The position numbers and the translations under genes are program-made. From Stutzerimonas stutzeri (GTDB lineage: Bacteria; Pseudomonadota; Gammaproteobacteria; Pseudomonadales; Pseudomonadaceae), in the NCBI RefSeq assembly GCF_038561965.1, contig NZ_CP139348.1, positions 434,001 through 498,000 of the forward strand: a stretch of 64,000 nt of DNA, in the 5' to 3' direction. The notes below the pieces were generated by a model. That model was given only the letters and a program-made list of their open reading frames with translations. It had not been told where the DNA came from and did not search any database. Of this stretch, positions 1-9,313 are shown piece after piece. How positions within the stretch are numbered: the stretch's first letter is position 1; the number at the start of each line of letters is the position of its first letter.

Positions 1-757
1 TGCGATCGAGCAGGCCGGGCATGAACAGCGTGCCGATGATCGCTTTCATGCTCGCGGTGCCGACCCACAGCTCCCGTGGCGCTTCATGAGCGGCGCGCAG
101 AATCGCGCGGGCCGCGACTTCCGGTGTGTGGATCGGCGGCACCGGTTGCGCACGCCAGCCCACCTTGTTGCGTGCCCAGGAGAACTGCGGCGTGTTGTGC
201 GCTGGCAGCTGCACCATGCTCAGGCGAATGGCGCTGTTGTCGTGGATCAGCTCACAGCGCAGCGAGTCGATGAAGCCGCGAATGGCGAACTTGGCGCCGC
301 AGTAGGCGGACTGCAGCGGTATCGCGCGGTAGGCCAGCGCCGAGCCGACCTGGACGATGGTGCCGCTATTGCGTGGGCGCATGCAGCGCAGGGCGGTGAG
401 GGCGCCGTGCACGCTGCCCAGGTAGGTCACCTCGGTGACGCGGCGGATTTCCTCGGCGGTCAATGCGCCGAAGGGGCCGAACACCGTGGTCATCGCCGCG
501 TTCACCCAGACATCGATAGGGCCCAGCTCTGCCTCCACACGGTCGGCCGCTGCGTCCAGTGCAGCGGCATCGGCGACATCAGCGGAAATCGCCAGGACCG
601 TCGCGCCCAGCGCTTCGAGTTGCGCCTGGGTGTCGCGCAGGCCCTGTTCGCCTCGCGCGATCAGCGCGACCCGGTAGCCGGCTCTGGCGAATGCGTCGGC
701 CGTCGCGCGGCCGACTCCGGCGGTCGCACCACAGATCACCGCGGTTGGTTCAGGCAT
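1..757 (-). CDS. SDR family oxidoreductase (3' end outside window)
   Basis: This is a classical short-chain dehydrogenase/reductase reading leftward and cut by the window edge, so about 252 residues are visible and the C-terminus is missing. The start MPEPTAVICGATAGVG sits just behind a GAGGGA ribosome site and opens straight into the NAD(P)-binding glycine motif (GATAGVG in place of TGxxxGxG). The catalytic Tyr-Lys pair is in YCGAKFA, preceded by a serine in VGSALAYR, and the structural Asn-Ala motif reads VNAAM. The substrate cannot be inferred. It stands alone, divergent from the small membrane-protein gene to its right. Confidence 0.9.
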   Translation of the reverse strand, partial: MPEPTAVICGATAGVGRATADAFARAGYRVALIARGEQGLRDTQAQLEALGATVLAISADVADAAALDAAADRVEAELGPIDVWVNAAMTTVFGPFGALTAEEIRRVTEVTYLGSVHGALTALRCMRPRNSGTIVQVGSALAYRAIPLQSAYCGAKFAIRGFIDSLRCELIHDNSAIRLSMVQLPAHNTPQFSWARNKVGWRAQPVPPIHTPEVAARAILRAAHEAPRELWVGTASMKAIIGTLFMPGLLDR

Positions 758-1198
758 TAGGTATCCCTCTGGTCGATGCATGTAAAGCTCGCGTGCGGCA
801 CGCAAGCTGTGCTTAAACGACCCGTACAGGCAGTGGCGAGTTCCGACTTTGGCGCGGGGTGTTCCTTACTGAATCGCTCGGCTATCGACCAATGGCCAAT
901 GGTAGGCAAGCACCCCATCTGGGATGGTTAGCAGGCTAAGCGATAACCTTGGCACCGCCGCTCTGCTCATAAGGCAAAGCGGCATGACGCAGCGCCGCTC
1001 CTGTCACATGCGTGGCCGCGTCTTCCCCCTCTGTGCATCCATCCGATGCCCTCGGCGGCTTATCCGGTCGCCTGCGGATTTCTACTCGCTGCCCTTGCGG
1101 CAGCGGGTATCTCGCCGTCACGGCAAGGAACCCGTCTGCGCCGATCAGGTCGATTCAATAGGCCCTGCAATGGCCACCCTGACCTGACGGAGACCATG
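758..1198. other. Non-coding gap between the SDR gene and yqaE
   Basis: About 440 bases separate the divergent SDR and YqaE genes. The open frames crossing it have no convincing ribosome site or protein-like composition. It must hold the promoters of both flanking genes, but I could not assign clear -35/-10 boxes. A short direct duplication of CCAATGG occurs near 890. No RNA gene or terminator was recognised. Confidence 0.5.
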
Positions 1199-1357
1199 AT
1201 GGACCTCATCCGCATCATTATTGCGATTCTGCTACCACCGCTTGGCGTGTTCCTGCAGGTGGGTTTCGCTGGCGCGTTCTGGCTGAACATCCTGCTGACG
1301 CTGCTGGGCTACATTCCCGGCATCATCCATGCGGTCTGGATCATCGCCCGCCGCTGA
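1199..1357 (+). CDS. YqaE/Pmp3-family small membrane protein
   Basis: A 52-residue protein made almost entirely of two hydrophobic helices joined by a short turn. It carries the Pmp3/YqaE (UPF0057) signature: an N-terminal IIIAILLPPLGVFLQVG segment followed by FWLNILLTLLGYIPGIIHA. Members are small inner-membrane proteolipids linked to salt and stress tolerance; the molecular role in bacteria is unclear. The second of two adjacent ATG codons (1199) is preferred because it gives 6-7 bases to the CGGAG ribosome site; ATG 1196 is nearly as possible. A strong terminator follows at once, so it is a single-gene unit. Confidence 0.9.
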   Translation: MDLIRIIIAILLPPLGVFLQVGFAGAFWLNILLTLLGYIPGIIHAVWIIARR

Positions 1358-1363
1358 TCGCTC

Positions 1364-1390
1364 CGGCCCGGCTTCCCGCCGGGCCGTTTT
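1364..1390 (+). terminator. Rho-independent terminator after yqaE
   Basis: A perfect 9-bp GC stem (CGGCCCGGC / GCCGGGCCG) with a 5-nt loop is followed by TTTT, seven bases after the yqaE stop. Confidence 0.85.
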
Positions 1391-1558
1391 GAACTCCTTT
1401 CAGTGCCCGTGTAGAGTCGCGCCTTCTGCTGCGTTGCGGAACCTATTACGCGCGCAACACTCAAGAAAACGCTGGTAACCAAGCGCCATCATCCGATGGT
1501 GGTGGCTACGCCTGCTTCTCACGCGTTCGGCCTGCCCAGGGCATACGGAAAGGAAACC

Positions 1559-4500
1559 ATGAGCGAGTCTTTCATCGACCAGAGCAATTTCAGACGGATC
1601 CTCAACCGTAACGTGGCTGTGCCACTGGGTTTCGGCTTTCTCAGCGCATTCTTCTTCAGCGCCATCGTCTACTACCTGCTGAGCGTCAGCCATTGGGTGG
1701 AACAATCGGTCAAGGGGGTCGCCCATGCCCATGAGGCGCTGCGTCTGGTGGCCGATCTGGAAACCGGCCTGCGCGGCTACCTGATCGCCGGCGAGGAGCC
1801 GTTTCTCGATCCCTATCGCCAGGGCTTGGGGCACATGGAGAAGGAGCTCAACGAGCTCAAGGCGTATGCCCGCGATAACGCGCTGCAGCTTTCGCGCCTC
1901 GACAAGATCGATGCAGCCCACCATCTCTGGCTCGCCTTTGCCGACGAAGGCATATCTCGGCGGATGGCCGGTGAGCCGATAGTCGATTACGTGCGCACCC
2001 GCCGGGGCCTCGACCTGACCAACCAGCGCCGCGGCCTGCTCAACGATTTCATCGCCGAGGAGCGCCAGTTACGGGCCCAGCGCACCGACACCTCGGAAAT
2101 CGTGACCACCGCGCTGATCGGTGGCTTCCTGCTGTTCAGTCTGATTTTCAGCGGCCTGCTGGTCTACCTCGGCCGTCGCGATCTGACCTCGCTCTCGGAG
2201 AGCTACTCGGAGTCGCTGCAGCGCCAGCAGACACATGCCGACGCGCTGGAGAAACAGGCCTGGTACCGCACCGGGCAGACCCAGCTCGGCGATTCGATCA
2301 TTGGCGAGCTGGCCTTGCCGGCGCTGGGCCAGGGAGTGCTGAACTTCCTCTCGCGCTACATCGATGCGGCAGTGGGCGCGCTGTACGTGGTGCAGGACGG
2401 CAAGCTGCAGCGTGTCGCCGAGTATGCCTACGACCCCGACCATCTACAGAGCGCGCGTACGCTCAATATCGGCACCGGTCTGGTTGGTCAGGCCGCGCTG
2501 GAGCGCCGCGTGATGGCGCTGGAAGACCTGCCGGCGGACTATCTCAAAGTCACCTCGGGGCTGGGTGATACCGCACCGCGTTCGGTGCTCATCGTGCCGG
2601 TGGAAGACAGCGGCATGCTCAATGGCGTGATCGAACTCGGCTTTCTGCGGCCGCTGCGTGAGCAGGACAGCGAATTGCTGCGCCGCATCGTGCCCAGCAT
2701 CGGCTCGGCCATTGAAGCCGCGCGCTACCGCCAGCGTCTGCAGAAGGTGCTGGCCGAGACCCAGCAGCTCAACGAAGAGTTGCAGGTGCAGCAGGAAGAA
2801 CTGCGCGCCGCCAACGAGGAGCTGGAAGAGCAATCCAACGCCCTGCGCGAGTCTCAGGCGCACATGGAGGAACAGCAGGCCGAGCTGGAACAGACCAACG
2901 AGCAGCTGGCCGAGCAGACCGAAGCCCTGTCGCGTCAGCGCGACCAGATGGACGAGAAGAACCAGCGCCTGAACGATGCGCAGTTGATGCTTGAACAGCG
3001 TGCCGACGAGCTGCAGCGTGCCAGTCGCTACAAATCCGAATTCCTCGCCAACATGTCGCACGAGTTGCGCACCCCGCTGAACAGCTCGCTGATCCTGGCC
3101 AAGCTGCTGGCCGACAACCCCGCCGGCAATCTCAGCGACGAGCAGGTGCAATTCGCCAGCTCGATCTATTCGGCGGGCAACGACTTGCTCATCCTGATCA
3201 ACGACATTCTCGACATCTCCAAGGTCGAGGCCGGCAAACTCGAGGTTCATCCCGAGCTGACCATCCTCACCCGTCTGGTCGATGGGATGAAAAACCTGTT
3301 CCTGCCACAGGCCATGGAGCGCTCGCTGCAGTTCAGCGTTGAGCTGGCCGATGAGCTGCCGGCCAGCCTGTTCACCGATCGCCAACGGCTGGAGCAGATC
3401 CTCAAGAACCTGTTGGCCAATGCCTTCAAGTTCACCGAGAAGGGCTCGGTGACGCTGCGTGTCGAGCCACGCGGTGACGACCTGCTGGCGTTTGCCGTGC
3501 GCGATACCGGCATCGGCATTGCGCATGAGCAGCAGGCGGTCATCTTCGAAGCGTTCCGCCAGGCCGACGGCACCACCAATCGGCGGTACGGCGGCACCGG
3601 CCTGGGCCTGTCGATCTCGCGCGAGCTGGCCAACCTGCTCGGTGGCCAGATCGAGGTCCAGAGCACGCCGGGCGCGGGCAGCACCTTCACCCTGGTCGTG
3701 CCGCAAAGCTACAGCGAGGCGCGAGTCATCGAGCCGGCGGTAGCGCAGCCGAGCAGCAGGCCGCCCGTGGCTGTGCAGCCGGTTGAAGCGCCGCGACGTC
3801 GCGACGAGCAAATGCCGCCGAGCCATGCTGTTGCAGCACCATTGCAGCGCCTGCCGGATGACCGCGACACGTTCCCGTTCAAGGAGCGTTGCGTGCTGGT
3901 CATCGAGGACGAGCCGCAGTTCGCGCGCATCCTTCATGATCTGGCCCACGAACTGCAGTACAGCTGCCTGCTGGCGCAGAGCGCTGACGATGGTTTCGAT
4001 ACGGCGGTGCAGTACAAGCCGGACGCGATCCTGCTCGACATGCGCCTGCCGGATCACTCCGGCCTGACCGTGCTCGAACGCCTCAAGGAAAACCCGGCGA
4101 CCCGCCATATTCCGGTGCATGTGGTTTCCGTGGAAGATCGCAAGGAGGCCGCGTTGCAGATGGGCGCCGTGGGGTACGCGATGAAGCCCACCACCCGCGA
4201 AGATCTCAAGGACGTGTTCAGCCGCCTGGAAGCCAAGTTGGCGCAGAAGGTCAAACGCATCCTGCTGGTCGAGGACGATGCCTTGCAGCGCGAAAGCATG
4301 TCGCGGCTGATCGAGGACGTCGATATCGAGATCACTGCCGTCGCGTTCGGTGCGCAGGCGCTTGAGCAGCTACGCGACACGGTGTTCGACTGCATGATTA
4401 TCGACCTCAAGCTGCCGGACATGGACGGCAGCGAACTGCTCGAACGCATGGCCAAGGAGGACATCTGCTCCTTCCCGCCGGTGATCGTCTATACCGGGCG

Positions 4501-5068
4501 CAACCTCACCCGCGACGAGGAAGCGGCGCTGCTCAAGTACTCGCGCTCGATCATCATCAAGGGCGCACGCTCGCCGGAGCGCCTGCTCGACGAGGTCACG
4601 CTGTTCCTGCACAAGGTCGAGTCGGACATGCCGCCGGAGCGGCAGAAGATGCTCAAGAGCGCGCGCAGCCGCGAGAAGGCCTTCGAGGGGCGCAAGATCC
4701 TGGTGGTGGACGACGACGTGCGTAACGTCTTCGCCCTGACCAGCGCGCTGGAGCAGAAGGGCGCGCTGGTGGAAATCGCCCGCAATGGCCTGGAGGCCAT
4801 CGACAAGCTGCAGCACGACGTTGGCATCGACCTGGTGCTGATGGATATCATGATGCCGGAGATGGATGGCTTCACCGCCATGCAGGAGATTCGCAAGGAC
4901 GTGCGTTTCGCCAAGCTGCCGATCATCGCGGTAACCGCCAAGGCGATGAAGGATGACCAGGACCGCTGCCTGAGCGCTGGCGCCAACGACTACCTGGCCA
5001 AACCCATCGACCTCGACCGGCTGTTCTCGCTGATCCGCGTCTGGCTGCCCAAAGTGGAGCTGCTGTGA
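1559..5068 (+). CDS. CHASE3-GAF hybrid histidine kinase with three receiver domains
   Basis: A 1,169-residue membrane-anchored hybrid kinase. Order: N-terminal membrane helix (about 17-45), CHASE3-type extracytoplasmic domain (about 45-185), second membrane helix (about 188-210), GAF domain (about 245-390), a Gln/Glu-rich coiled coil (about 395-490), HisKA with KSEFLANMSHELRTPLN (phospho-acceptor His501), HATPase, then three receiver domains with acceptor aspartates near 827, 949 and 1096. The start is placed at 1559 behind AAGGAAACC; an in-frame ATG at 1496 lacks a ribosome site. It is the first gene of a tight four-gene unit with CheR, CheB and a second kinase (1-base gap to cheR). Three receivers in series suggest a multi-output phosphorelay. 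The ligand is unknown. Confidence 0.93.
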   Translation: MSESFIDQSNFRRILNRNVAVPLGFGFLSAFFFSAIVYYLLSVSHWVEQSVKGVAHAHEALRLVADLETGLRGYLIAGEEPFLDPYRQGLGHMEKELNELKAYARDNALQLSRLDKIDAAHHLWLAFADEGISRRMAGEPIVDYVRTRRGLDLTNQRRGLLNDFIAEERQLRAQRTDTSEIVTTALIGGFLLFSLIFSGLLVYLGRRDLTSLSESYSESLQRQQTHADALEKQAWYRTGQTQLGDSIIGELALPALGQGVLNFLSRYIDAAVGALYVVQDGKLQRVAEYAYDPDHLQSARTLNIGTGLVGQAALERRVMALEDLPADYLKVTSGLGDTAPRSVLIVPVEDSGMLNGVIELGFLRPLREQDSELLRRIVPSIGSAIEAARYRQRLQKVLAETQQLNEELQVQQEELRAANEELEEQSNALRESQAHMEEQQAELEQTNEQLAEQTEALSRQRDQMDEKNQRLNDAQLMLEQRADELQRASRYKSEFLANMSHELRTPLNSSLILAKLLADNPAGNLSDEQVQFASSIYSAGNDLLILINDILDISKVEAGKLEVHPELTILTRLVDGMKNLFLPQAMERSLQFSVELADELPASLFTDRQRLEQILKNLLANAFKFTEKGSVTLRVEPRGDDLLAFAVRDTGIGIAHEQQAVIFEAFRQADGTTNRRYGGTGLGLSISRELANLLGGQIEVQSTPGAGSTFTLVVPQSYSEARVIEPAVAQPSSRPPVAVQPVEAPRRRDEQMPPSHAVAAPLQRLPDDRDTFPFKERCVLVIEDEPQFARILHDLAHELQYSCLLAQSADDGFDTAVQYKPDAILLDMRLPDHSGLTVLERLKENPATRHIPVHVVSVEDRKEAALQMGAVGYAMKPTTREDLKDVFSRLEAKLAQKVKRILLVEDDALQRESMSRLIEDVDIEITAVAFGAQALEQLRDTVFDCMIIDLKLPDMDGSELLERMAKEDICSFPPVIVYTGRNLTRDEEAALLKYSRSIIIKGARSPERLLDEVTLFLHKVESDMPPERQKMLKSARSREKAFEGRKILVVDDDVRNVFALTSALEQKGALVEIARNGLEAIDKLQHDVGIDLVLMDIMMPEMDGFTAMQEIRKDVRFAKLPIIAVTAKAMKDDQDRCLSAGANDYLAKPIDLDRLFSLIRVWLPKVELL

Positions 5069-5069
5069 C

Positions 5070-5888
5070 ATGCCCGACCGTAACGTCGAGATCGAACTCA
5101 AGCTGCTGATCGAGGCCATCTACCTCAAATACAGCTACGACTTTCGCGATTACTCCGGCGCTTCGCTCAAGCGCCGGGTATTGCTGTCGCTCAAACAGCT
5201 GAACTGCGTGAGCATCTCCGACCTGCAGCGCAAGATTCTCTACGACCCGAAGGCGTTCATGGATCTGCTGCAGTACCTCACCATTCCGGTCAGTGAGATG
5301 TTCCGCGACCCGAGCTATTACCGCTCGCTGCGCGAGCATGTGGTGCCGGTGCTGCGCACCTATCCGTCACTGAAGATCTGGATCGCCGGCTGCAGCACCG
5401 GCGAAGAGGTCTACTCGATGGCCATCCTGCTCAAGGAAGAAGGCCTGCTCGAGCGCTCGATCATCTACGCCACCGACATCAACCCGCGCTCGCTGGAACA
5501 GGCGCGCCAGGGCATCTTCGCCATCGACCACCTGCGTCAGTACACCGCCAACTACCAGCAGGCGGGCGGCACGCGCAGCTTCTCCGACTATTACACCGCC
5601 GCCTACGACTCGGCGATCATGGACAAGTCGCTGAAAGAAAAGGTTACGTTTGCCGACCATAGCCTAGCGACCGATAGCGTATTTTCCGAAACGCAATTGA
5701 TCTCCTGCCGCAACGTGCTGATCTACTTCAACAAGCCGCTGCAGGATCGTGCCTTCGGGCTGTTTCACGAATCGCTCTGCCACCGAGGCTTCCTCGGTCT
5801 CGGCAGCAAGGAAACCGTCGAATTTTCGGGCTACGCCAAGCACTACGAGCCGTTCGACAAATCGGAAAGGATCTTCCGCAAGCTATGA
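5070..5888 (+). CDS. CheR-type protein-glutamate methyltransferase
   Basis: A 272-residue CheR-family SAM-dependent methyltransferase. The N-terminal helical domain carries FRDYSGASLKRRV, and the Rossmann domain shows the SAM motif WIAGCSTGEEVYSMA (about 109-123) and ATDINPRSLEQA, then SCRNVLIYF. Classical CheR methylates glutamates on chemoreceptors, but no receptor gene is nearby. The only candidates within the operon are the coiled-coil kinases. It lies 1 base after the hybrid kinase and overlaps cheB by an ATGA. It lacks the TPR extension seen in some CheR proteins. Confidence 0.93.
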   Translation: MPDRNVEIELKLLIEAIYLKYSYDFRDYSGASLKRRVLLSLKQLNCVSISDLQRKILYDPKAFMDLLQYLTIPVSEMFRDPSYYRSLREHVVPVLRTYPSLKIWIAGCSTGEEVYSMAILLKEEGLLERSIIYATDINPRSLEQARQGIFAIDHLRQYTANYQQAGGTRSFSDYYTAAYDSAIMDKSLKEKVTFADHSLATDSVFSETQLISCRNVLIYFNKPLQDRAFGLFHESLCHRGFLGLGSKETVEFSGYAKHYEPFDKSERIFRKL

Positions 5889-6487
5889 GCAGCTCAGAGC
5901 AGGCGATTCTGCAAACGAGGCGCCAGCCGCCGATCGAGGCGGTGGTCATTGGCGCCTCCGCCGGTGGGCTGGAGGCGCTCGGTATGGTGCTCGAGGGCCT
6001 GCCGAGCGGCTATCGCCCGCCGATCCTGGTGGTCCAGCACATACCCGCCAACGGGCCTACCCACCTGGCCGAAATCTTCCGGCGCAGGACCCGGCTGCAG
6101 GTCAAGGAAGCGGACGACAAGGATCAGTTGCGCCCCGGAATGTTGTACTTTGCCGCACCTGGTTATCACCTGCTCGTCGAGGGCGACCACAGCCTCTCGC
6201 TGAGCCAGGACGATGCGGTGCATTTTTCCCGCCCCTCGATCGACGTGTTGTTCGAATCGGCAGCCGATACCTGGGGACCGCAGGTCGCGGGCGTGCTGCT
6301 GACCGGCGCCAACGAGGACGGCGCTGCCGGCCTTGAAGCGATTCATCGCAGCGGCGGGCTGACCGTGATTCAGGACCCTGCCGAAGCAGCCGTACCGACC
6401 ATGCCGCGAGCCGCCCTGCAGCGCTTCGCACCGGATTACATCTTGCCTCTGCGCGACATTCACCGTTTGTTGCGAGAACTGGAGTGA
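5885..6487 (+). CDS. Stand-alone CheB methylesterase domain
   Basis: A 200-residue protein containing only the CheB catalytic domain, without the usual N-terminal receiver domain. The catalytic triad is visible: Ser in VIGASAGGLEAL, His in VVQHIPA and Asp in LLTGANEDGAAGL. CheB removes methyl groups or deamidates glutamine on signalling proteins. Without its own receiver, regulation must come by another route, possibly docking to the receiver domains of the flanking kinases. It starts inside the cheR stop (ATGA) and its stop lies just before the next gene, so translational coupling is likely. Confidence 0.92.
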   Translation: MSSSEQAILQTRRQPPIEAVVIGASAGGLEALGMVLEGLPSGYRPPILVVQHIPANGPTHLAEIFRRRTRLQVKEADDKDQLRPGMLYFAAPGYHLLVEGDHSLSLSQDDAVHFSRPSIDVLFESAADTWGPQVAGVLLTGANEDGAAGLEAIHRSGGLTVIQDPAEAAVPTMPRAALQRFAPDYILPLRDIHRLLRELE

Positions 6488-6489
6488 CC

Positions 6490-7680
6490 ATGCCTGACCG
6501 TACCGACGAGGTTAATCTGCTGATCGTCGATGACCTGCCGGAAAACCTGCTGGCACTGGATGCGCTGCTGCAGGCGCCCGGTGTACGGGTTCATCAGGCC
6601 GAGTCGGCCGAGCAGGCGCTCGAACTGTTGCTGCGGCACGAGTTCGCGCTGGCCATCCTCGATGTGCAGATGCCCGGCATGGACGGTTTCCAGCTGGCCG
6701 AGCTGATGCGCGGCACCGAGCGCACCAAGCAGATCCCCATCGTTTTCGTCAGCGCGGCCGGTCGTGAGCTCAACTATGCGTTCAAGGGCTACGAAAGCGG
6801 TGCGGTGGATTTCATGCACAAACCGCTGGATGCCCATGCGGTGCGCAGCAAGGTCAGCGTATTCGTCGACCTGTATCGCAGCCGCAAGCGCCTGGCGCGC
6901 CAGCTGGAGGCGCTGGAACGCAGCCGCCGCGAGCAGGAAGTGCTACTCGACGAGCTGCGCAGCACCAAGGCCGAACTGGAAGACGCGGTGCGCATGCGCG
7001 ATGACTTCATGTCGATCGTCTCGCACGAACTGAAAACGCCGCTGAACACCCTGATTCTGGAGGTGCAGCTGCGCAAGCTGCAGCTCGGCCGCAACAATTT
7101 CGCCGCTTTCACTGAAGAGCGGCTACGCAACATGGTCGGCAAGGACGAACGGCAGATCCAGAGCCTGATTCGCCTGATCGACGATATGCTCGATGTCTCG
7201 CGCATCCGTACCGGCAAGCTGTCGATCCGCCCGATTCGCACCGATCTCGCCCAGCTGGTCGGCAATGTCGTGGAAAGCTTTGCGGCGCAAATGGAAGCCT
7301 GCGGCTGCGATCTGCTTTTGCAGCGCAACGAGTCGATCATCGGCGTCTGGGACGCCTTCCGCATCGAACAGGTACTGGCCAACCTGCTGACCAATGCCAT
7401 GCGCTACGGCGCTGGCAAACCGGTGCAGGTCAGCGTCATGACCTGCACAGAAGGCGCCTGCATCGAGGTGCGCGACCACGGCATTGGCATCAGCGCGAAG
7501 AGCCTGGAGCGCATCTTCTGCCAGTTCGAGCGCGCCGAGGGCAGCGAAGGCAGCGCTGGCCTGGGGCTGGGCCTGTTTATCGCCGACCAGATCGTCAGAG
7601 CGCACAACGGCCGCATCCAGGTGCAAAGCGTGGAAGGGCAGGGCTCGCAGTTCCGCGTGCTGCTGCCGTTGAGGGAGTAG
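6490..7680 (+). CDS. Response-regulator/histidine-kinase fusion
   Basis: A 396-residue cytoplasmic protein with an N-terminal receiver domain (LLIVDDLPENLLALD, acceptor Asp in AILDVQMPGMDGF), a short coiled coil (about 130-165), a HisKA domain (DDFMSIVSHELKTPLN) and a HATPase domain ending in GLGLGLFIADQIV. No membrane segment is present. ATG 6490 is preferred (GGAG five bases upstream); a GTG at 6484 overlapping the cheB stop would add two residues. As the last gene of the kinase-CheR-CheB unit it probably receives phosphoryl groups through its receiver and acts in the same relay. No DNA-binding output domain is encoded in the operon. Confidence 0.92.
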   Translation: MPDRTDEVNLLIVDDLPENLLALDALLQAPGVRVHQAESAEQALELLLRHEFALAILDVQMPGMDGFQLAELMRGTERTKQIPIVFVSAAGRELNYAFKGYESGAVDFMHKPLDAHAVRSKVSVFVDLYRSRKRLARQLEALERSRREQEVLLDELRSTKAELEDAVRMRDDFMSIVSHELKTPLNTLILEVQLRKLQLGRNNFAAFTEERLRNMVGKDERQIQSLIRLIDDMLDVSRIRTGKLSIRPIRTDLAQLVGNVVESFAAQMEACGCDLLLQRNESIIGVWDAFRIEQVLANLLTNAMRYGAGKPVQVSVMTCTEGACIEVRDHGIGISAKSLERIFCQFERAEGSEGSAGLGLGLFIADQIVRAHNGRIQVQSVEGQGSQFRVLLPLRE

Positions 7681-7762
7681 GCGCTGAACTCTCTGGCAAT
7701 CCCGCGACTTGCTCGCCGCGAGGCAGCACCGACGAGCGCGCGGTGAGCCACTGTTTTCGTTG

Positions 7763-9223
7763 TCAGGACGAACAGCTGATTTCCAGGTGCTTGCCCCATT
7801 CCGGCGGACGCTCGGCGTAGCGCTGCATGCCGGGCTGGTCGTCGAAGGGTCGACTAAGCACCGCATGCAGCTCGCGTACCGGCGCGTAGTCACCTTTCTC
7901 CGCGGCCTCGATGGCTTGTTGCGCCAGGTAGTTGCGCAGGATGTACTTCGGATTGACCGCCTGCATGCGCGCCTCGCGCGTACCTGCGTCGCCGGCTTCA
8001 CGCGCCGTGCGTGCGCAATAGTCCGCTGCCCAGCCATCGAAACTCTGCAGATCGACGAAGTCCTCGCGCAGACGGCTCACCGCCTGCTCCGCAGGGCTTT
8101 CGCTAAGCTCCCGGAAGAAGCGGCTGTAGTCGATGGCGCCGGCCTGCATCAGCTGCAACAGGCGACGTACGAGCTCGTCGTCACCCGTCTCGGCCTGGTT
8201 GAAGCCCAGGCGTCGGCGCATCAGATCCAGCCACTCGGCTTCGTACAGCGGCAGGAACAGCTCCATGGTTTCGCGCAGCACCTTGACGTCGACGAACGGC
8301 GTCAGCGCCTGCGCCAGCGCGGCCAGGTTCCAATGGGCGATGGGCACCTGGTTCTCGAAGGAGTAGCGGCCGGTGTCATCGGAGTGGTTGCAGATGAAGC
8401 GCGCATCGAAGTCGTCGAGGAAGGCATAAGGGCCGAAGTCGAAGGTGATGCCGAGGATCGACATGTTGTCGGTGTTCATCACGCCGTGGCAGAAACCGTA
8501 GGCCTGCCAGCGGGCGATGAGCGCGGCGGTGCGTTCGAGCACTTCGCGGAAGAACGCGTGGAACGGCTCGGGGTGTTCCAGTAGTTCGGTGAAGTGCGCC
8601 TCGATGACGTGTTCGAGCAGCTGCTTCAGTTCGGCGTGCTGGCGGGTGTAGTAGAAGAACTCGAAGTGACCGAAGCGCACGTGGCTCGGCGCCAGGCGCA
8701 GCAGCATGGCACCGCGTTCCGGGCGCTCGCGGTAGACCATTGAATCCGAGCCGGTGACGCACAGCGCCCGCGAGCTGGGGATGCCCAGCGCGTGCAGGTG
8801 TTCACTGGCAAGGAATTCGCGGATCGACGAGCGCAGCACCGCGCGGCCGTCGCCCATGCGCGAGTAGGGCGTCTTGCCGGCGCCCTTGAGGTGCAGGTCC
8901 CAGTACTCGCCCGCTTCGTTGACCACCTCGCCGAGCAGCAGCCCGCGGCCATCGCCCAGCTGTGGGTTGTAGCTGCCGAACTGATGGCCGGAATAGATCA
9001 TCGCCCGCGGTTCGGCCGTGGACCAGATCTTGTGTCCGGAGAACAGTTCGGTGAACAGCGCTTGCTCGGCCTCGGCTGGGCCCATATCCAGCAGCGCCAT
9101 CGCCGCCTCGCTGGCGACCACCAGGCGAGGGTCGCTTAGCGGCTGCGGCGACACCTCGGTGGAAAAGGTGTCGCCGAGTCGGGCGAAGCGGTTGTCGAAG
9201 GTCAGTTGGGTCAGGCTTTTCAA
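7763..9223 (-). CDS. selO: Protein adenylyltransferase SelO
   Basis: A 486-residue SelO/YdiU (UPF0061) protein, a pseudokinase-fold enzyme that transfers AMP to Ser/Thr/Tyr of target proteins and is linked to redox stress. The family core GAGKTPYSRMGDGRAVLRSS and DFGPYAFLDDF are present. The C-terminus is ISCSS, with Cys where metazoan SELENOO carries selenocysteine. The start is a TTG at 9223 behind a perfect GGAGGT; an upstream in-frame ATG at 9274 has no ribosome site and adds atypical residues. It is followed upstream on the same strand by the mechanosensitive channel gene, but the 90-bp gap suggests separate expression. Confidence 0.95.
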   Translation of the reverse strand: MKSLTQLTFDNRFARLGDTFSTEVSPQPLSDPRLVVASEAAMALLDMGPAEAEQALFTELFSGHKIWSTAEPRAMIYSGHQFGSYNPQLGDGRGLLLGEVVNEAGEYWDLHLKGAGKTPYSRMGDGRAVLRSSIREFLASEHLHALGIPSSRALCVTGSDSMVYRERPERGAMLLRLAPSHVRFGHFEFFYYTRQHAELKQLLEHVIEAHFTELLEHPEPFHAFFREVLERTAALIARWQAYGFCHGVMNTDNMSILGITFDFGPYAFLDDFDARFICNHSDDTGRYSFENQVPIAHWNLAALAQALTPFVDVKVLRETMELFLPLYEAEWLDLMRRRLGFNQAETGDDELVRRLLQLMQAGAIDYSRFFRELSESPAEQAVSRLREDFVDLQSFDGWAADYCARTAREAGDAGTREARMQAVNPKYILRNYLAQQAIEAAEKGDYAPVRELHAVLSRPFDDQPGMQRYAERPPEWGKHLEISCSS

Positions 9224-9313
9224 AATACCTCCGGCGCGGCGTGTAGCAAGAATGGCCCGGCCGGTGCCGGGCATGTTCAGGACGTTGGAGGCTGCGACCT
9301 GGCCGAGTGTTCC

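Noticed and set aside
86..760. 224-residue rightward frame at the window start
   Set aside because: Opposite the SDR gene, which carries GATAGVG and YCGAK motifs and a ribosome site.
2444..4120. 558-residue open frame antisense to the hybrid kinase
   Set aside because: It mirrors the kinase's codon pattern in GC-rich DNA, has low-complexity Gln/Leu/Arg composition, no ribosome site and no recognisable domain.
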